Program-made: the position numbers and the translations under genes
In this document: piece after piece, positions 42,837 through 51,908 of the stretch
How positions within the stretch are numbered: position 1 is the first letter of the stretch
Layout of the letters: each line of letters opens with the position of its first letter
DNA from: Lachnospiraceae bacterium MC2017
GTDB lineage: Bacteria; Bacillota; Clostridia; Lachnospirales; Lachnospiraceae
Length of the DNA stretch: 64,000 bases
Assembly (NCBI GenBank): GCA_000701625.1
Contig: JNJK01000009.1
Span: 101,980 to 165,979, forward strand
Direction of reading: 5' to 3'
Notes under the pieces: model-generated
Seen by the model: only the letters and a program-made list of their open reading frames with translations
Told to the model about the DNA's origin: nothing
The model's database searches: none

Positions 42837-44915
42837 TCACTGAACCATTGGTGCAGGGCTGGCCTTTAGAGTGTAATTACTGTGATCTAAAGAGAAATTA
42901 GGGTTGTAGTATGGATCACCCTTTTTAAGCGCAGTCTTCCATTTGGTGCGGAAATGCTTAGATTCTGCTTCATAGCGTTCAGCCTTCTCTTTATCAGCTC
43001 CGTCAGTATCATCGCCTCTTGAAACAGATTCATAATGGAAAAGCTCTGAAAACGGCGTAAATACGTTCAATAATCCTTTTTCTCTGAGTTTTAAGCAGAA
43101 ATCAACGTCATTAAGCGCAACTGCAAAACTCTCATCAAAGCCGCCTACAGCCTCGTAATCAGCCTTTGACACAAGCATACATGCTCCGGTAACAGCTGTA
43201 ACATTCTGAGCATAGCAAAGTCTTCCCATGTAACCCAGATTTTCCTTATAAAGTCTGTAGTGTGTATGACCTGCAGTTCTATGAGCACCAAGACCGATCA
43301 CGATTCCTGCATGCTGTATGAGATAATCCGGATAGTACAGTTTACATCCAACGGCACCTACATCGGATCTCTGGGCATACATAAGGAGATTCTCCATCCA
43401 GTCACGAGTAATAACCTCGGTATCATTGTTAAGCAGCAGGATATATTCTCCGTCAGCCTTTGAAACACCATAGTTTACAAGCTTTGAGAAATTAAAACCT
43501 TCCATTTCAGGTGCTGACACGATCTTTACCATAGGACAGCTCCTGAGTTCCTCATAACAGCGCTGTGTTTCGGGCTCAGTGCTGCCATTTTCAACTATTA
43601 CGATCTCGTAATTATCATATGATGATCTTGAAATAATTGATTCTGTGCAGCGCTTAAGGTCTTCCGCATGATCCCTTGACGGGATCACTATACTGATCTT
43701 TGGATGAGAAGTAAGCTCATATCTGATACGGAATATAGTTGCAAATGCCTTTGTGCTCTCAATCTCAAAATTCTTAAAACCACAGCCTGTAAGGTGAGCT
43801 GCAACTGCTCCCTTTGCCGCATTTATTGCATAAGTCTTTGTATTGATATCAGACGCTGTGGAACCTGCGTGACTTCTCCAGTAATAAAGGATCCTCGGGA
43901 CATGATAGATCTTATTTGCCGCAGCAGTAAGGCGAAGGATCATATCATGATCCTGACTTCCATCAAATTCGCTCCTGAATCTTCCTACCTTATCAGAGAG
44001 TTCCTTCTTAAATACCGAGAAGTGGCAGATATAGTTATTTGCTCTGAGATTATCGATAGCAAAATCCGGCTTAAAGTGAAGTGTCACCATGTTATCTATA
44101 CTGTTTCCGGTAAAGGTCGCCTCATCGCAATAGATAAAGTCCGGATGCTCTTTTTCAATAACCTTCATGTATTCGAAAAGAACGGAAGGATGAAGCAGAT
44201 CATCATGGTCAAATAACCCGATAAAATCACCGTGAGCTATATCAAAGCAGACATTGGTATTTCCGGAAATACCCAGATTTTCCTCTATCTTTTTATACTG
44301 GATCCTCTGTCTTCCGTCCGGACTTACTGCCTTGTCCTTTGCAATATATTCATCAACGATTTCTTTTACGTACTTATGCTCATCATCAGAACCGTCTGCA
44401 AGACAAAGCTCCCATCCTGCATAGGTCTGGTCTGTTACACTTTCGATCATTTCACGAAGAAATTTCTCGGGAGTGTTGTAAAGCGGTACGAGAATACTGA
44501 AAACATGTTTTTCCTTGAAAGAAGTATTCTCCTCTTTTTTTCTCTGCTCGTCATTAGGAAAGCTCAGTGTTCCATGGTAACGGTAAGCATTTCTCTCGAT
44601 CCTCTTGCTCTTAAGCTTTCTGATGACTTCGCTTATGCTTCCCAATCGCTTTACACGCACGATCACAGCGAGGCTCTTGGCATATATCGTACGAAAGGGC
44701 TTTATGATCTTAAAAAGCTTACTGCGCTTAAGCGTATCCAGCTTCCCCTTCATCTCAGCATTATCCGCCTCGCACTCAACGAGCTCACGCGTAAGCTTTT
44801 CATTTTTCTTTTTTTCGTCTTCGTATAGCTTCTTATAGTATTCTGCCAGATCTCCGACATTCCTTTGTGTCTTGTCTATATTCTTTTCCATTTTCTTCAG
44901 CATCCTGTCTATCAT
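42837..44915 (-). CDS. bifunctional GT2 glycosyltransferase with coiled-coil N-terminus
   Basis: A 692-aa enzyme with two GT2 domains. After an N-terminal heptad-rich coiled coil (about 1-65), the first domain (about 135-390) has FSILVPLYNTPEKF, ADGSDDE, GLFDHDDLLHP and SQDHDMILRL; the second (about 405-665) has ISIVIPSRDHAEDL, VENGSTEPE, LLLNNDTEVI and NDVDFCLKL. Such tandem GT2 proteins synthesise alternating linkages of rhamnose-type polymers. Start: ATG at 44915, overlapping the upstream stop as ATGA. The coiled coil could position it next to the exporter or the chain-length enzyme. Confidence 0.93.
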   Translation of the reverse strand: MIDRMLKKMEKNIDKTQRNVGDLAEYYKKLYEDEKKKNEKLTRELVECEADNAEMKGKLDTLKRSKLFKIIKPFRTIYAKSLAVIVRVKRLGSISEVIRKLKSKRIERNAYRYHGTLSFPNDEQRKKEENTSFKEKHVFSILVPLYNTPEKFLREMIESVTDQTYAGWELCLADGSDDEHKYVKEIVDEYIAKDKAVSPDGRQRIQYKKIEENLGISGNTNVCFDIAHGDFIGLFDHDDLLHPSVLFEYMKVIEKEHPDFIYCDEATFTGNSIDNMVTLHFKPDFAIDNLRANNYICHFSVFKKELSDKVGRFRSEFDGSQDHDMILRLTAAANKIYHVPRILYYWRSHAGSTASDINTKTYAINAAKGAVAAHLTGCGFKNFEIESTKAFATIFRIRYELTSHPKISIVIPSRDHAEDLKRCTESIISRSSYDNYEIVIVENGSTEPETQRCYEELRSCPMVKIVSAPEMEGFNFSKLVNYGVSKADGEYILLLNNDTEVITRDWMENLLMYAQRSDVGAVGCKLYYPDYLIQHAGIVIGLGAHRTAGHTHYRLYKENLGYMGRLCYAQNVTAVTGACMLVSKADYEAVGGFDESFAVALNDVDFCLKLREKGLLNVFTPFSELFHYESVSRGDDTDGADKEKAERYEAESKHFRTKWKTALKKGDPYYNPNFSLDHSNYTLKASPAPMVQ

Positions 44916-46795
44916 GCCTGTGCCGTGATCCATCCGGTACGGCATCCTCTATATTTACTAAAAAGACCTCTTCTTAAAAGTCCTATCTGTATCTCTGTCT
45001 TATCTCCGTCAGGCAGTAATTCCTCATCTATCATCAAGAAGAATCCCGACAGTGAAAGACCTGTTTCCGAAGCGAAAACCTTAGGTACATCCTTTCTCAC
45101 ATAACGAACTGCCGGAAATACCTTTTCTCCGTCAACCGTCTTTACTGCTATAAAAGGATCGTACTCGTAGCCCGGTCTTCCGGATACAAATGCCCAACCG
45201 CGGATTTCATAATATTTCTCTCTCCCACATGCATCACTTCTGCAAAAGCGTATATTTTCAAGAGAATACCTCATCTTTTTATGCCCGGGTTTTAATTTAT
45301 TAAAATCTTCCGGCGTTACTGACGAAGAATGATCTCTGCACATCACAGAGGCTTCTTCCTCTGTGTCAGGAACATTAACGCGATAATCCAGTCCTGTATC
45401 CGTGAGATTCGGACTGTACCACGGATCACCGTTTTGTATCAAAGATGCGTTTTTTTCTTCAAAATATGTTCTCTCTGACGCCAGCCTCGAAAATGCCTCT
45501 TCACTGATATCATCACTTCTCCTGCTCAGACTCTCATGATGGATCAGATAAAAATCACACATACAGACATTAAATAAACCTTTTCTTAAAAACGATGCAC
45601 ACAGATCTACATCCGTATATGCTATTGCGAGTTTTTCATCAAATCCGGAAACAAACTCAAACTTTTCTCTCGATACCATGAGACACGCACCTGTGACTGC
45701 AAAGCAGTTGTGTATCCCTCGATTGATTCCATGATAATAATCCTGATCATCAGTATAGCCCGCAAGCTTATGAGAAGCCCCAGTCCTAAGGAGCGTAATG
45801 CCACAATGCTGTATTCTTTCCTCTCCCGGATAAAGAAGTTTGCATCCAACCGCCCCTACATGCTCTTCAGATGCCTTCTTTGCCATTCTTCTTAGGAAAA
45901 CCGTGTTTTCCGGAACTTCCACATCATCATTCAGAAAAAGAATAAAATCCGTTTTCCGAGCATTTTCCGCACCTCTGTTGCATAATGCCGAATAAATAAA
46001 CGGCGATTCATAACGGTCGTATTCAAAGCCGTACTTTTCAGAAAGCTGCCTGCATCGCTGCGTGTTTGCATCATTACTTCCGTTGTCAACTACAACAATG
46101 CTTAGATCTGTTCCCTCAAGCTCTGCTGATCTCCGCAAACTACTCACACATTTTTCCAGTAATTCCGGATGGTCCTTTGAAAGGATAACCGTAGTCACAC
46201 TGATATTCATGCTATCAGCCTTTTCGTGCGATGTTTCGAAAATCTTTTCTGCATATCCTGTGTGATCCGTTCCATCACCATGAGAAAGTATCTCAGATAT
46301 ATGAAGCCTTGTTTTCGCCATAAATGCGCATGCCTTTAAAAAATCTGTACTTCCATAGGTAAGCACACCTTTTTCTGCCATAACTTTCTCAGCAATTTCT
46401 CGTCTTACAAGCGTCAGGCTTCCAAAATAATACATGGACTCAAGAGTATCCGGAGACCAGTCCGGTTTAAACCACGGATCATGTCTGCCATTCTGATCCA
46501 GTATATCCTCGTCTCCGTAGATAATATCAGGCAGGCTGTCTTCAGAACAGTTTTTCAATGCCCTTTTGATCATCAATTCTGCCTTATCTGCGATCTCAGC
46601 CCCCGACAGTAAAAAGACTTCATACTTTTCCCGAAAACACGCCATTTGATCCGAAGCCCCGGAAGGTACGGATTTCTCCGCCTCCTCCCGAGTCTCCGGA
46701 TCAGTCTCATATCGCTTTTCTTCCTGTTCCGTTATCCATCTGAGATAAGGATTTTGAAGATTATTCAGTTGTGTTTCATATTCCGCGCGCTTCAT
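44912..46795 (-). CDS. GT2 glycosyltransferase with C-terminal beta-sandwich domain
   Basis: A 627-aa enzyme. The first ~190 residues are a degenerate GT-like region (PDIIYGDEDILD, KPDWSPDTL) lacking the usual opening motif, the middle (about 195-440) is a full GT2 domain with VTTVILSKDHPELL, VVVDNGSNDANT, LFLNDDVEV and AYTDVDLCASF, and the C-terminal 110 residues form a beta-rich accessory domain (ENIRFCRSDACGREKYYEIRG in part). It is probably a second polymerising transferase. Start: ATG at 46795 with GGTGAG, overlapping the upstream stop by four bases and followed by another ATGA coupling. Confidence 0.9.
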   Translation of the reverse strand: MKRAEYETQLNNLQNPYLRWITEQEEKRYETDPETREEAEKSVPSGASDQMACFREKYEVFLLSGAEIADKAELMIKRALKNCSEDSLPDIIYGDEDILDQNGRHDPWFKPDWSPDTLESMYYFGSLTLVRREIAEKVMAEKGVLTYGSTDFLKACAFMAKTRLHISEILSHGDGTDHTGYAEKIFETSHEKADSMNISVTTVILSKDHPELLEKCVSSLRRSAELEGTDLSIVVVDNGSNDANTQRCRQLSEKYGFEYDRYESPFIYSALCNRGAENARKTDFILFLNDDVEVPENTVFLRRMAKKASEEHVGAVGCKLLYPGEERIQHCGITLLRTGASHKLAGYTDDQDYYHGINRGIHNCFAVTGACLMVSREKFEFVSGFDEKLAIAYTDVDLCASFLRKGLFNVCMCDFYLIHHESLSRRSDDISEEAFSRLASERTYFEEKNASLIQNGDPWYSPNLTDTGLDYRVNVPDTEEEASVMCRDHSSSVTPEDFNKLKPGHKKMRYSLENIRFCRSDACGREKYYEIRGWAFVSGRPGYEYDPFIAVKTVDGEKVFPAVRYVRKDVPKVFASETGLSLSGFFLMIDEELLPDGDKTEIQIGLLRRGLFSKYRGCRTGWITAQA

Positions 46796-48993
46796 ACCAA
46801 ACTCACCGGAACATACTCCGGTCTCGTGCCGTGAATAAGGTGCGACCACTTTGATCCTTCATTATCGAGCGGTACTGCAAACTCAAACGCAAGCGGCTTC
46901 CAGAAACGGTCGTCCACTCTTGTTATAGCATACTCCATATGAAGAGTTGATCCTTCTGTCGCTTTTTCCAAAATGATCTGTGAATCATCTGTGTCAAAAA
47001 GGATCACATGCTCAGAAATGCCTGTTCCGTTAACGAGACACTCCTCTACAGCTTTTCCATCAAGAGAGATATTCTCGATCTTTACCATACAGGGATATGT
47101 TGCCGGGTCAAATCTGATAGCCCTGCATCCCTCCGGAAGTACCGTATCAAATGAAATATTGTCATTTTCATCACGTGCAGCATTTATAACACAGGAGTTT
47201 TCCTCACTGTAACCCATTCCTGTATCATAATAGATAACCACATGCTCAGGTCTGTACAGAAGCCTTGAATGCTTCATGGAGTTCTCAAAGAGAATATTGT
47301 TTCCGCCAAAGATAGAATACATTCCCACAAGAGAAATATTTCTTCCTGCAATATGTCTCTGGAAACCTGCCTCCATCTGGTCATAGATGTGCTTCTCAAC
47401 TTCGCTTATAGAAAGCTTCTCCCAGATATCAAGGTCTCCCATCCATTCACTTCCTGCCTCTGCAATATAATATCGCATAGCCCTGTAGATCAGGAAATCT
47501 ACCGGTATCGGAAAATCAAATGTCCATTCATAATCTATGATATTCCATCCGTTACTAAAAATCAGATTTGAGAAGATCATATCAAGATCCGTACACTTCA
47601 TGCTCATATGCTGTCCCGGTACGGACTTCACCTGGAAGATTTCTCTAAACTCATCTGTTATAACAAACTTCTCCGTAGCGATCTTTCTGAGCGCAACTGC
47701 AAAATTCAGGATAGCTGTTATACATTCACGTGCATGTCCCTTCTTACGCATAAGATCCAGCTCATCATTCATGCTGCGGCCAGTGAGGAACTCAAAATCA
47801 AGACATCTGAGTTTTCCATCTTTGGTTCTCTCAGCCTTGCATTTATTTGGCTTAAACGCAGTTCCCTTAAATTCTTCACGGATCTTTTCAGATGCAGCTT
47901 CCATCTTTTCAAGATGCGGAATAGCTTCATCTGTAAAAGGATATTTAACGACAACCTTACGATGATTGTCATCTTCCTCTATATCTGTTCTGATCTGATA
48001 CAGTGGATCTCTCTCATTACTGTGCTTGGAATAGATAGCACGACGTGCTGAAGTACTCTCAAGGCGCATGCTCTTCTCCAAAACTACCAGATAAGAATTG
48101 GAAAAGAATGGGAAATATCCGTCAGAAAGAGCTTCGTCAAAAGCCTCACTCTCATTAAAAAGAGTTATCCTCTCTCCGTCAAAGTTTCTCCTGTTTTCTG
48201 TAAAATCACCAACTGAAGGCAGACGATCATCGGAATAGATGGTCATCGGAAGCTTGTAATCAGGATACGGATAGAAGAATTTTGCCTTGTAGCCTGTCTT
48301 TTTGAAAAGTCTTGACAGACCTTCCTTAGAAAAAGTATGAGCACTACCACCATGATGATATCCCTCTATACCATCAAAATATCTGCCTGTATGATCTTCT
48401 CTGCATCCGGCGAAATATTTCATACCATATTTATTCTCAATAGCAATAACGATCTGACCTCCGGGAGCCAGGTGTCTCGTTAAGATCTGCAGAAACTTTT
48501 CATATGGCGCCTTATCATGAATATATGAAACAGCATATTCAAGCACACCTATAAGCATGATATAGTCGTACTTTTCATCAAGATGTTCCTCTATATCCTC
48601 GAAATTTCCAACAAGAATATCGATATTATCGGCATCCTTATTTCTCCATGCATTGATAAGGCTTCTCTTACGGCTAAGCTCTATACAGGTGACATGAGCT
48701 GCTTTCTCTGCCAATGTTCCTGTAATAGCGCCACATCCCGCGCCTATCTCAAGAACTTTGTGCGTCTTTCTGATTGGCAGAAAATCAACGATATTTCCTC
48801 TCAAGTGCGACAAATGATAAAGAACACTCCAACGCTTTTCCACCGCGATGATATGATTGAACTCATCCTTTGTATGTGTCTTTACAATCTGAAGAAGGGC
48901 GTCCTCTTCGGCGCCCTCTGAATACAGATCTTCTCCGGGATAATCGGTATAGTCCAGATGAACGTTGCCGATGTCCTCGAATTTCATTTCCAT
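46792..48993 (-). CDS. methyltransferase-kinase fusion, WbdD-like
   Basis: A 733-aa protein. Residues about 75-250 are a SAM-dependent methyltransferase (motif I VLEIGAGCG at 80-88, post-I CIELS, LAPGGQIVIAIEN). Residues about 330-510 look like a kinase: K350 in VVVKYPF, a catalytic-loop analogue CTDLDMIFSNLI with D469/D471 and N476, and D487 in NIIDYEW. A beta-rich C-terminal part (about 585-733) follows. In E. coli O8/O9a the same combination (WbdD) phosphorylates and methylates the chain end to stop elongation. It sits 16 bases after a Wzt with a C-terminal sugar-binding domain, as in those loci. Kinase identity is inferred from motifs. Confidence 0.75.
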   Translation of the reverse strand: MEMKFEDIGNVHLDYTDYPGEDLYSEGAEEDALLQIVKTHTKDEFNHIIAVEKRWSVLYHLSHLRGNIVDFLPIRKTHKVLEIGAGCGAITGTLAEKAAHVTCIELSRKRSLINAWRNKDADNIDILVGNFEDIEEHLDEKYDYIMLIGVLEYAVSYIHDKAPYEKFLQILTRHLAPGGQIVIAIENKYGMKYFAGCREDHTGRYFDGIEGYHHGGSAHTFSKEGLSRLFKKTGYKAKFFYPYPDYKLPMTIYSDDRLPSVGDFTENRRNFDGERITLFNESEAFDEALSDGYFPFFSNSYLVVLEKSMRLESTSARRAIYSKHSNERDPLYQIRTDIEEDDNHRKVVVKYPFTDEAIPHLEKMEAASEKIREEFKGTAFKPNKCKAERTKDGKLRCLDFEFLTGRSMNDELDLMRKKGHARECITAILNFAVALRKIATEKFVITDEFREIFQVKSVPGQHMSMKCTDLDMIFSNLIFSNGWNIIDYEWTFDFPIPVDFLIYRAMRYYIAEAGSEWMGDLDIWEKLSISEVEKHIYDQMEAGFQRHIAGRNISLVGMYSIFGGNNILFENSMKHSRLLYRPEHVVIYYDTGMGYSEENSCVINAARDENDNISFDTVLPEGCRAIRFDPATYPCMVKIENISLDGKAVEECLVNGTGISEHVILFDTDDSQIILEKATEGSTLHMEYAITRVDDRFWKPLAFEFAVPLDNEGSKWSHLIHGTRPEYVPVSLV

Positions 48994-49009
48994 TACCGAT
49001 TTCCTTTCC

Positions 49010-50299
49010 TCATGGATGGGATTTCTCTACTGTAGTTTCCATTCCCATATCGTAATAACCAACTGTGTCTTTTGTAGAGATTACGGAGATATTAAAGATA
49101 TCATACATCCTATTGTATACCGTAAATTCTCCTTCCCTGTATCCTACGAGCCCGAGAGATATAAGATATTCTCCACCTTGCAGATTCATGTCCTGCGTAA
49201 AAGTAGCTGTCAGCTCATCACCATCTTCAACGGTACCGGTATCTATTTTTTCAAACATGGTATTTGTACCGGTTATCTCGACCCCAAGCCTGTTTTTAAA
49301 CGAAACCGCAATGATCGGCTGATGAATATGCGCATGATACCTTGTTCTGACTCGTATTGTAAAGGAATCTCCCTTTATGATCGTATTTGTGATCTGCCCA
49401 CTGTTATCAATACAACAGAAATCCACGATCTCACCAAGTCCGTTTCCGTATGTGTCCTGTGACGGATTAAGCACCATCTTGTCTCTCCAGAGACCTTCCC
49501 CTGTACTCTCTCCGTTCATTCCGCCACGATTAAGAGAACCCGCATGATCACCGGGTTTTGAATCAAGCTGATGCACAAGAACTTTCTTATACATATCAAT
49601 GATCTCTTTCGGCGCCCCCTCTCCGATCTTCTTTCCTCTGTCGAGAAGAATTACGCGGTCACAGTACTTACTGATACTGGACAGATCATGACTTACAAAC
49701 AAAATGGTCTTTCCTGCCTTTTTGAACTCTTCAAATTTATGATAACACTTGTTTTGAAAGAAAATATCACCTACAGAAAGTGCCTCGTCAACAATAAGGA
49801 TCTCAGGATCGATATTAATAGCAACCGCAAATGCCAGGCGGACAAACATACCGCTGGAATAGGTCTTGCACTTCTGATATACAAAATCTCCTATGTCTGC
49901 AAAATCAAGTATATCCTGAAGCTTAGCATCTATTTCTTCTTTGGAAAATCCGATCATCGTACCGTTAAGATAGATATTCTCGATACCCGTAAATTCCATA
50001 TTGAAGCCTGCGCCAAGTTCCAAAAGTGCAGATATACGTCCGTTTATCTCCACATCACCTGATGTAGGACTGAGTACTCCGGTTATTATCTTAAGGATCG
50101 TTGACTTTCCGGAACCGTTTGTCCCGATGATTCCGACTGTTTCTCCCTGATTTACCGTCATCGAAACGTCTCTGAGAGCATAATGCTCATGGTAGAGCTT
50201 CTTTTTGGTAATTCCGAGAGAATCCCTTAACCGGTCCCTCTGATGATCATAGAGTTTATACATTTTGTCGAGATGCTCGACCTTAATTGCTGACTGCAT
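49010..50299 (-). CDS. wzt: polysaccharide ABC exporter ATPase with C-terminal binding domain (Wzt)
   Basis: A 429-aa ATPase. Residues about 1-235 form the nucleotide-binding domain: Walker A GTNGSGKST (59-67), signature YSSGM (147-151), Walker B ILIVDEAL (167-174), and the switch SHD. Residues about 255-429 are a beta-sandwich of the Wzt C-terminal family, with FCCIDNSGQITN, FTIRVRTRYHA and LISLGLVGYREG. In O8/O9a systems this domain recognises the capped chain end. It should power export of a cytoplasm-built polymer and select finished chains. Start: ATG at 50299. It is 22 bases after the permease gene. Confidence 0.94.
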   Translation of the reverse strand: MQSAIKVEHLDKMYKLYDHQRDRLRDSLGITKKKLYHEHYALRDVSMTVNQGETVGIIGTNGSGKSTILKIITGVLSPTSGDVEINGRISALLELGAGFNMEFTGIENIYLNGTMIGFSKEEIDAKLQDILDFADIGDFVYQKCKTYSSGMFVRLAFAVAINIDPEILIVDEALSVGDIFFQNKCYHKFEEFKKAGKTILFVSHDLSSISKYCDRVILLDRGKKIGEGAPKEIIDMYKKVLVHQLDSKPGDHAGSLNRGGMNGESTGEGLWRDKMVLNPSQDTYGNGLGEIVDFCCIDNSGQITNTIIKGDSFTIRVRTRYHAHIHQPIIAVSFKNRLGVEITGTNTMFEKIDTGTVEDGDELTATFTQDMNLQGGEYLISLGLVGYREGEFTVYNRMYDIFNISVISTKDTVGYYDMGMETTVEKSHP

Positions 50300-50321
50300 T
50301 AAAAAACCTCAAAACTGGTAT

Positions 50322-51296
50322 TTACAAGATATCTGCAAAATGAACCTTCAAGCGTCTGAACACTATAGCTCCAAAAAGGAACATCGCCGCTGAAACGATC
50401 CAAAAATAAGCCGTTGAATAAAAATGCTCCCAAAACCACATCTTATCAAGCAGAGCCATTCTGTAACCATCAACCAGATAGTAAACAGGATTCAGCTTGA
50501 ACAAGATCTGGAAAGGTCTTGAAAGAGAATCCAGATGCCACATGATCGGAGTGATCCATACTCCAACCTGGAGCATGATACCTATGATCTGTCCAAGATC
50601 TCTGAAAAACACCACTATGGAACACGTGATATAGCTCATTCCAAGTACAAGGAAAAAAGCGCACAAGGTAAAATACGGCAACTGAAGCCAATACAACGTA
50701 GGATAATATCCACAAAGTATCATCAGTATGCATGCAATTCCCGTAAGAAATATATGTATAAATAAAGCACTGATAACCTTAATGATAGGAAGGATGCTTA
50801 TCTTAAACACAACTTTTTTTACAAGAAACTGATACGAAAGAAGTGCGCTTGTTCCCTGACCCCATGCATCAGAGAAAAAGAACCATGGCGTAATGCCTGC
50901 GATAAGCCACAACACAAACGGATATGTGGTCTCACCGGTCATGTCTGATCTGGCACCCACAGCAAATACGAACCAGTATACAAGTACCGTAACGACAGGT
51001 TGTACAAATGCCCAGAAAATACCCAGGTAAGATCCTGCATATTTGGATTTGAAATCATTCTTGGCAAGTTTCCAGATAAGCTGCCTGTTTTGCCACAGCT
51101 CCATAGGAAGCGATATTATCCTCTCGTAACCCAGGACAAACGCTATAAACGCAGCATCGATCATACAGCAGGAGATAAGTTTCTTAAGTACCTCCTGTAC
51201 AGGATCTGCCAACACATTATGATGCAGAATAATATAGGCATTCCAGAGTATTACTAAAAGCAATACTCCGATGATAACCTTTTTCTTTTTAGTCAT
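50322..51296 (-). CDS. wzm: polysaccharide ABC exporter permease (Wzm)
   Basis: A 324-aa ABC-2 type permease. The core has WKLAKNDFKSKYAGSYLGIFWAF (in part KSKYAGSYLG), the amphipathic N-terminal gate helix of Wzm, followed by six hydrophobic segments, VFFRDLGQIIGIMLQVGVWITP and NPVYYLVDGYR near the end. An extra N-terminal part of about 75 residues with two more hydrophobic helices precedes the core; many Wzm proteins lack it. Start: ATG at 51296 with GAGGAA; upstream codons are not preceded by a site. It pairs with the Wzt ATPase. Confidence 0.93.
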   Translation of the reverse strand: MTKKKKVIIGVLLLVILWNAYIILHHNVLADPVQEVLKKLISCCMIDAAFIAFVLGYERIISLPMELWQNRQLIWKLAKNDFKSKYAGSYLGIFWAFVQPVVTVLVYWFVFAVGARSDMTGETTYPFVLWLIAGITPWFFFSDAWGQGTSALLSYQFLVKKVVFKISILPIIKVISALFIHIFLTGIACILMILCGYYPTLYWLQLPYFTLCAFFLVLGMSYITCSIVVFFRDLGQIIGIMLQVGVWITPIMWHLDSLSRPFQILFKLNPVYYLVDGYRMALLDKMWFWEHFYSTAYFWIVSAAMFLFGAIVFRRLKVHFADIL

Positions 51297-51321
51297 AGAA
51301 CCCAAATTCCTCGATAAAACC

Positions 51322-51891
51322 TTACTGGATTCCACGCTCTGCCTTAAATACAGAGAAATCAGCCCAGTTGCGGTCACGATCATTTATATTTAACTCTTCC
51401 GGCTTTACAGAATCCGGCCATACGATACCTATCTCAGGATCATCAAAGCGAAGTCCGCCATCATCTCCGGGATGGAAGAAATCATCACATTTATAAGCAA
51501 ATTCCGCTTTCTCAGAAAGAACAAGGAATCCATGTGCAAAATTTCTCGGAATATAGAACATTTTTTTGTTTTCTGCGGAAAGGAGCACACCAAACCATTT
51601 TCCAAATGTCTCTGAACCAGGACGAAGATCAACCGCTACATCATAGACTTCACCGCTAAGTACACGTACAAGCTTTGACTGCGGAAATTCTTTCTGGAAA
51701 TGCATACCGCGGAGAACACCTCTTGTAGAAGAGGACTGGTTATCCTGAACAAATACATCATTGATGCCTACTTCTTTGAACTGATCAGCACGATATGTCT
51801 CCATGAAATATCCGCGCTCATCTCCAAACACTTCCGGTGTAATGACTTTAAGTCCCTCGATCTCACATGTTTCTACTTTAATCTGTCCCAT
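51322..51891 (-). CDS. rmlC: dTDP-4-dehydrorhamnose 3,5-epimerase
   Basis: A 189-aa cupin epimerase, third step of dTDP-L-rhamnose synthesis. Motifs: DERGYFMETYR, FVQDNQSSSTRGVLRGMHFQ with the active-site His, VYDVAVDLRPGSETFGKW, and YIPRNFAHGF containing the second His; Tyr and Lys-type residues near YKCDD. Length and order are standard. It lies 17 bases after the muramidase and 25 before the exporter permease. Start: ATG at 51891. The last enzyme, rmlD, is not in the window. Confidence 0.96.
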   Translation of the reverse strand: MGQIKVETCEIEGLKVITPEVFGDERGYFMETYRADQFKEVGINDVFVQDNQSSSTRGVLRGMHFQKEFPQSKLVRVLSGEVYDVAVDLRPGSETFGKWFGVLLSAENKKMFYIPRNFAHGFLVLSEKAEFAYKCDDFFHPGDDGGLRFDDPEIGIVWPDSVKPEELNINDRDRNWADFSVFKAERGIQ

Positions 51892-51908
51892 AATTTCCTT
51901 TCCTTTTC

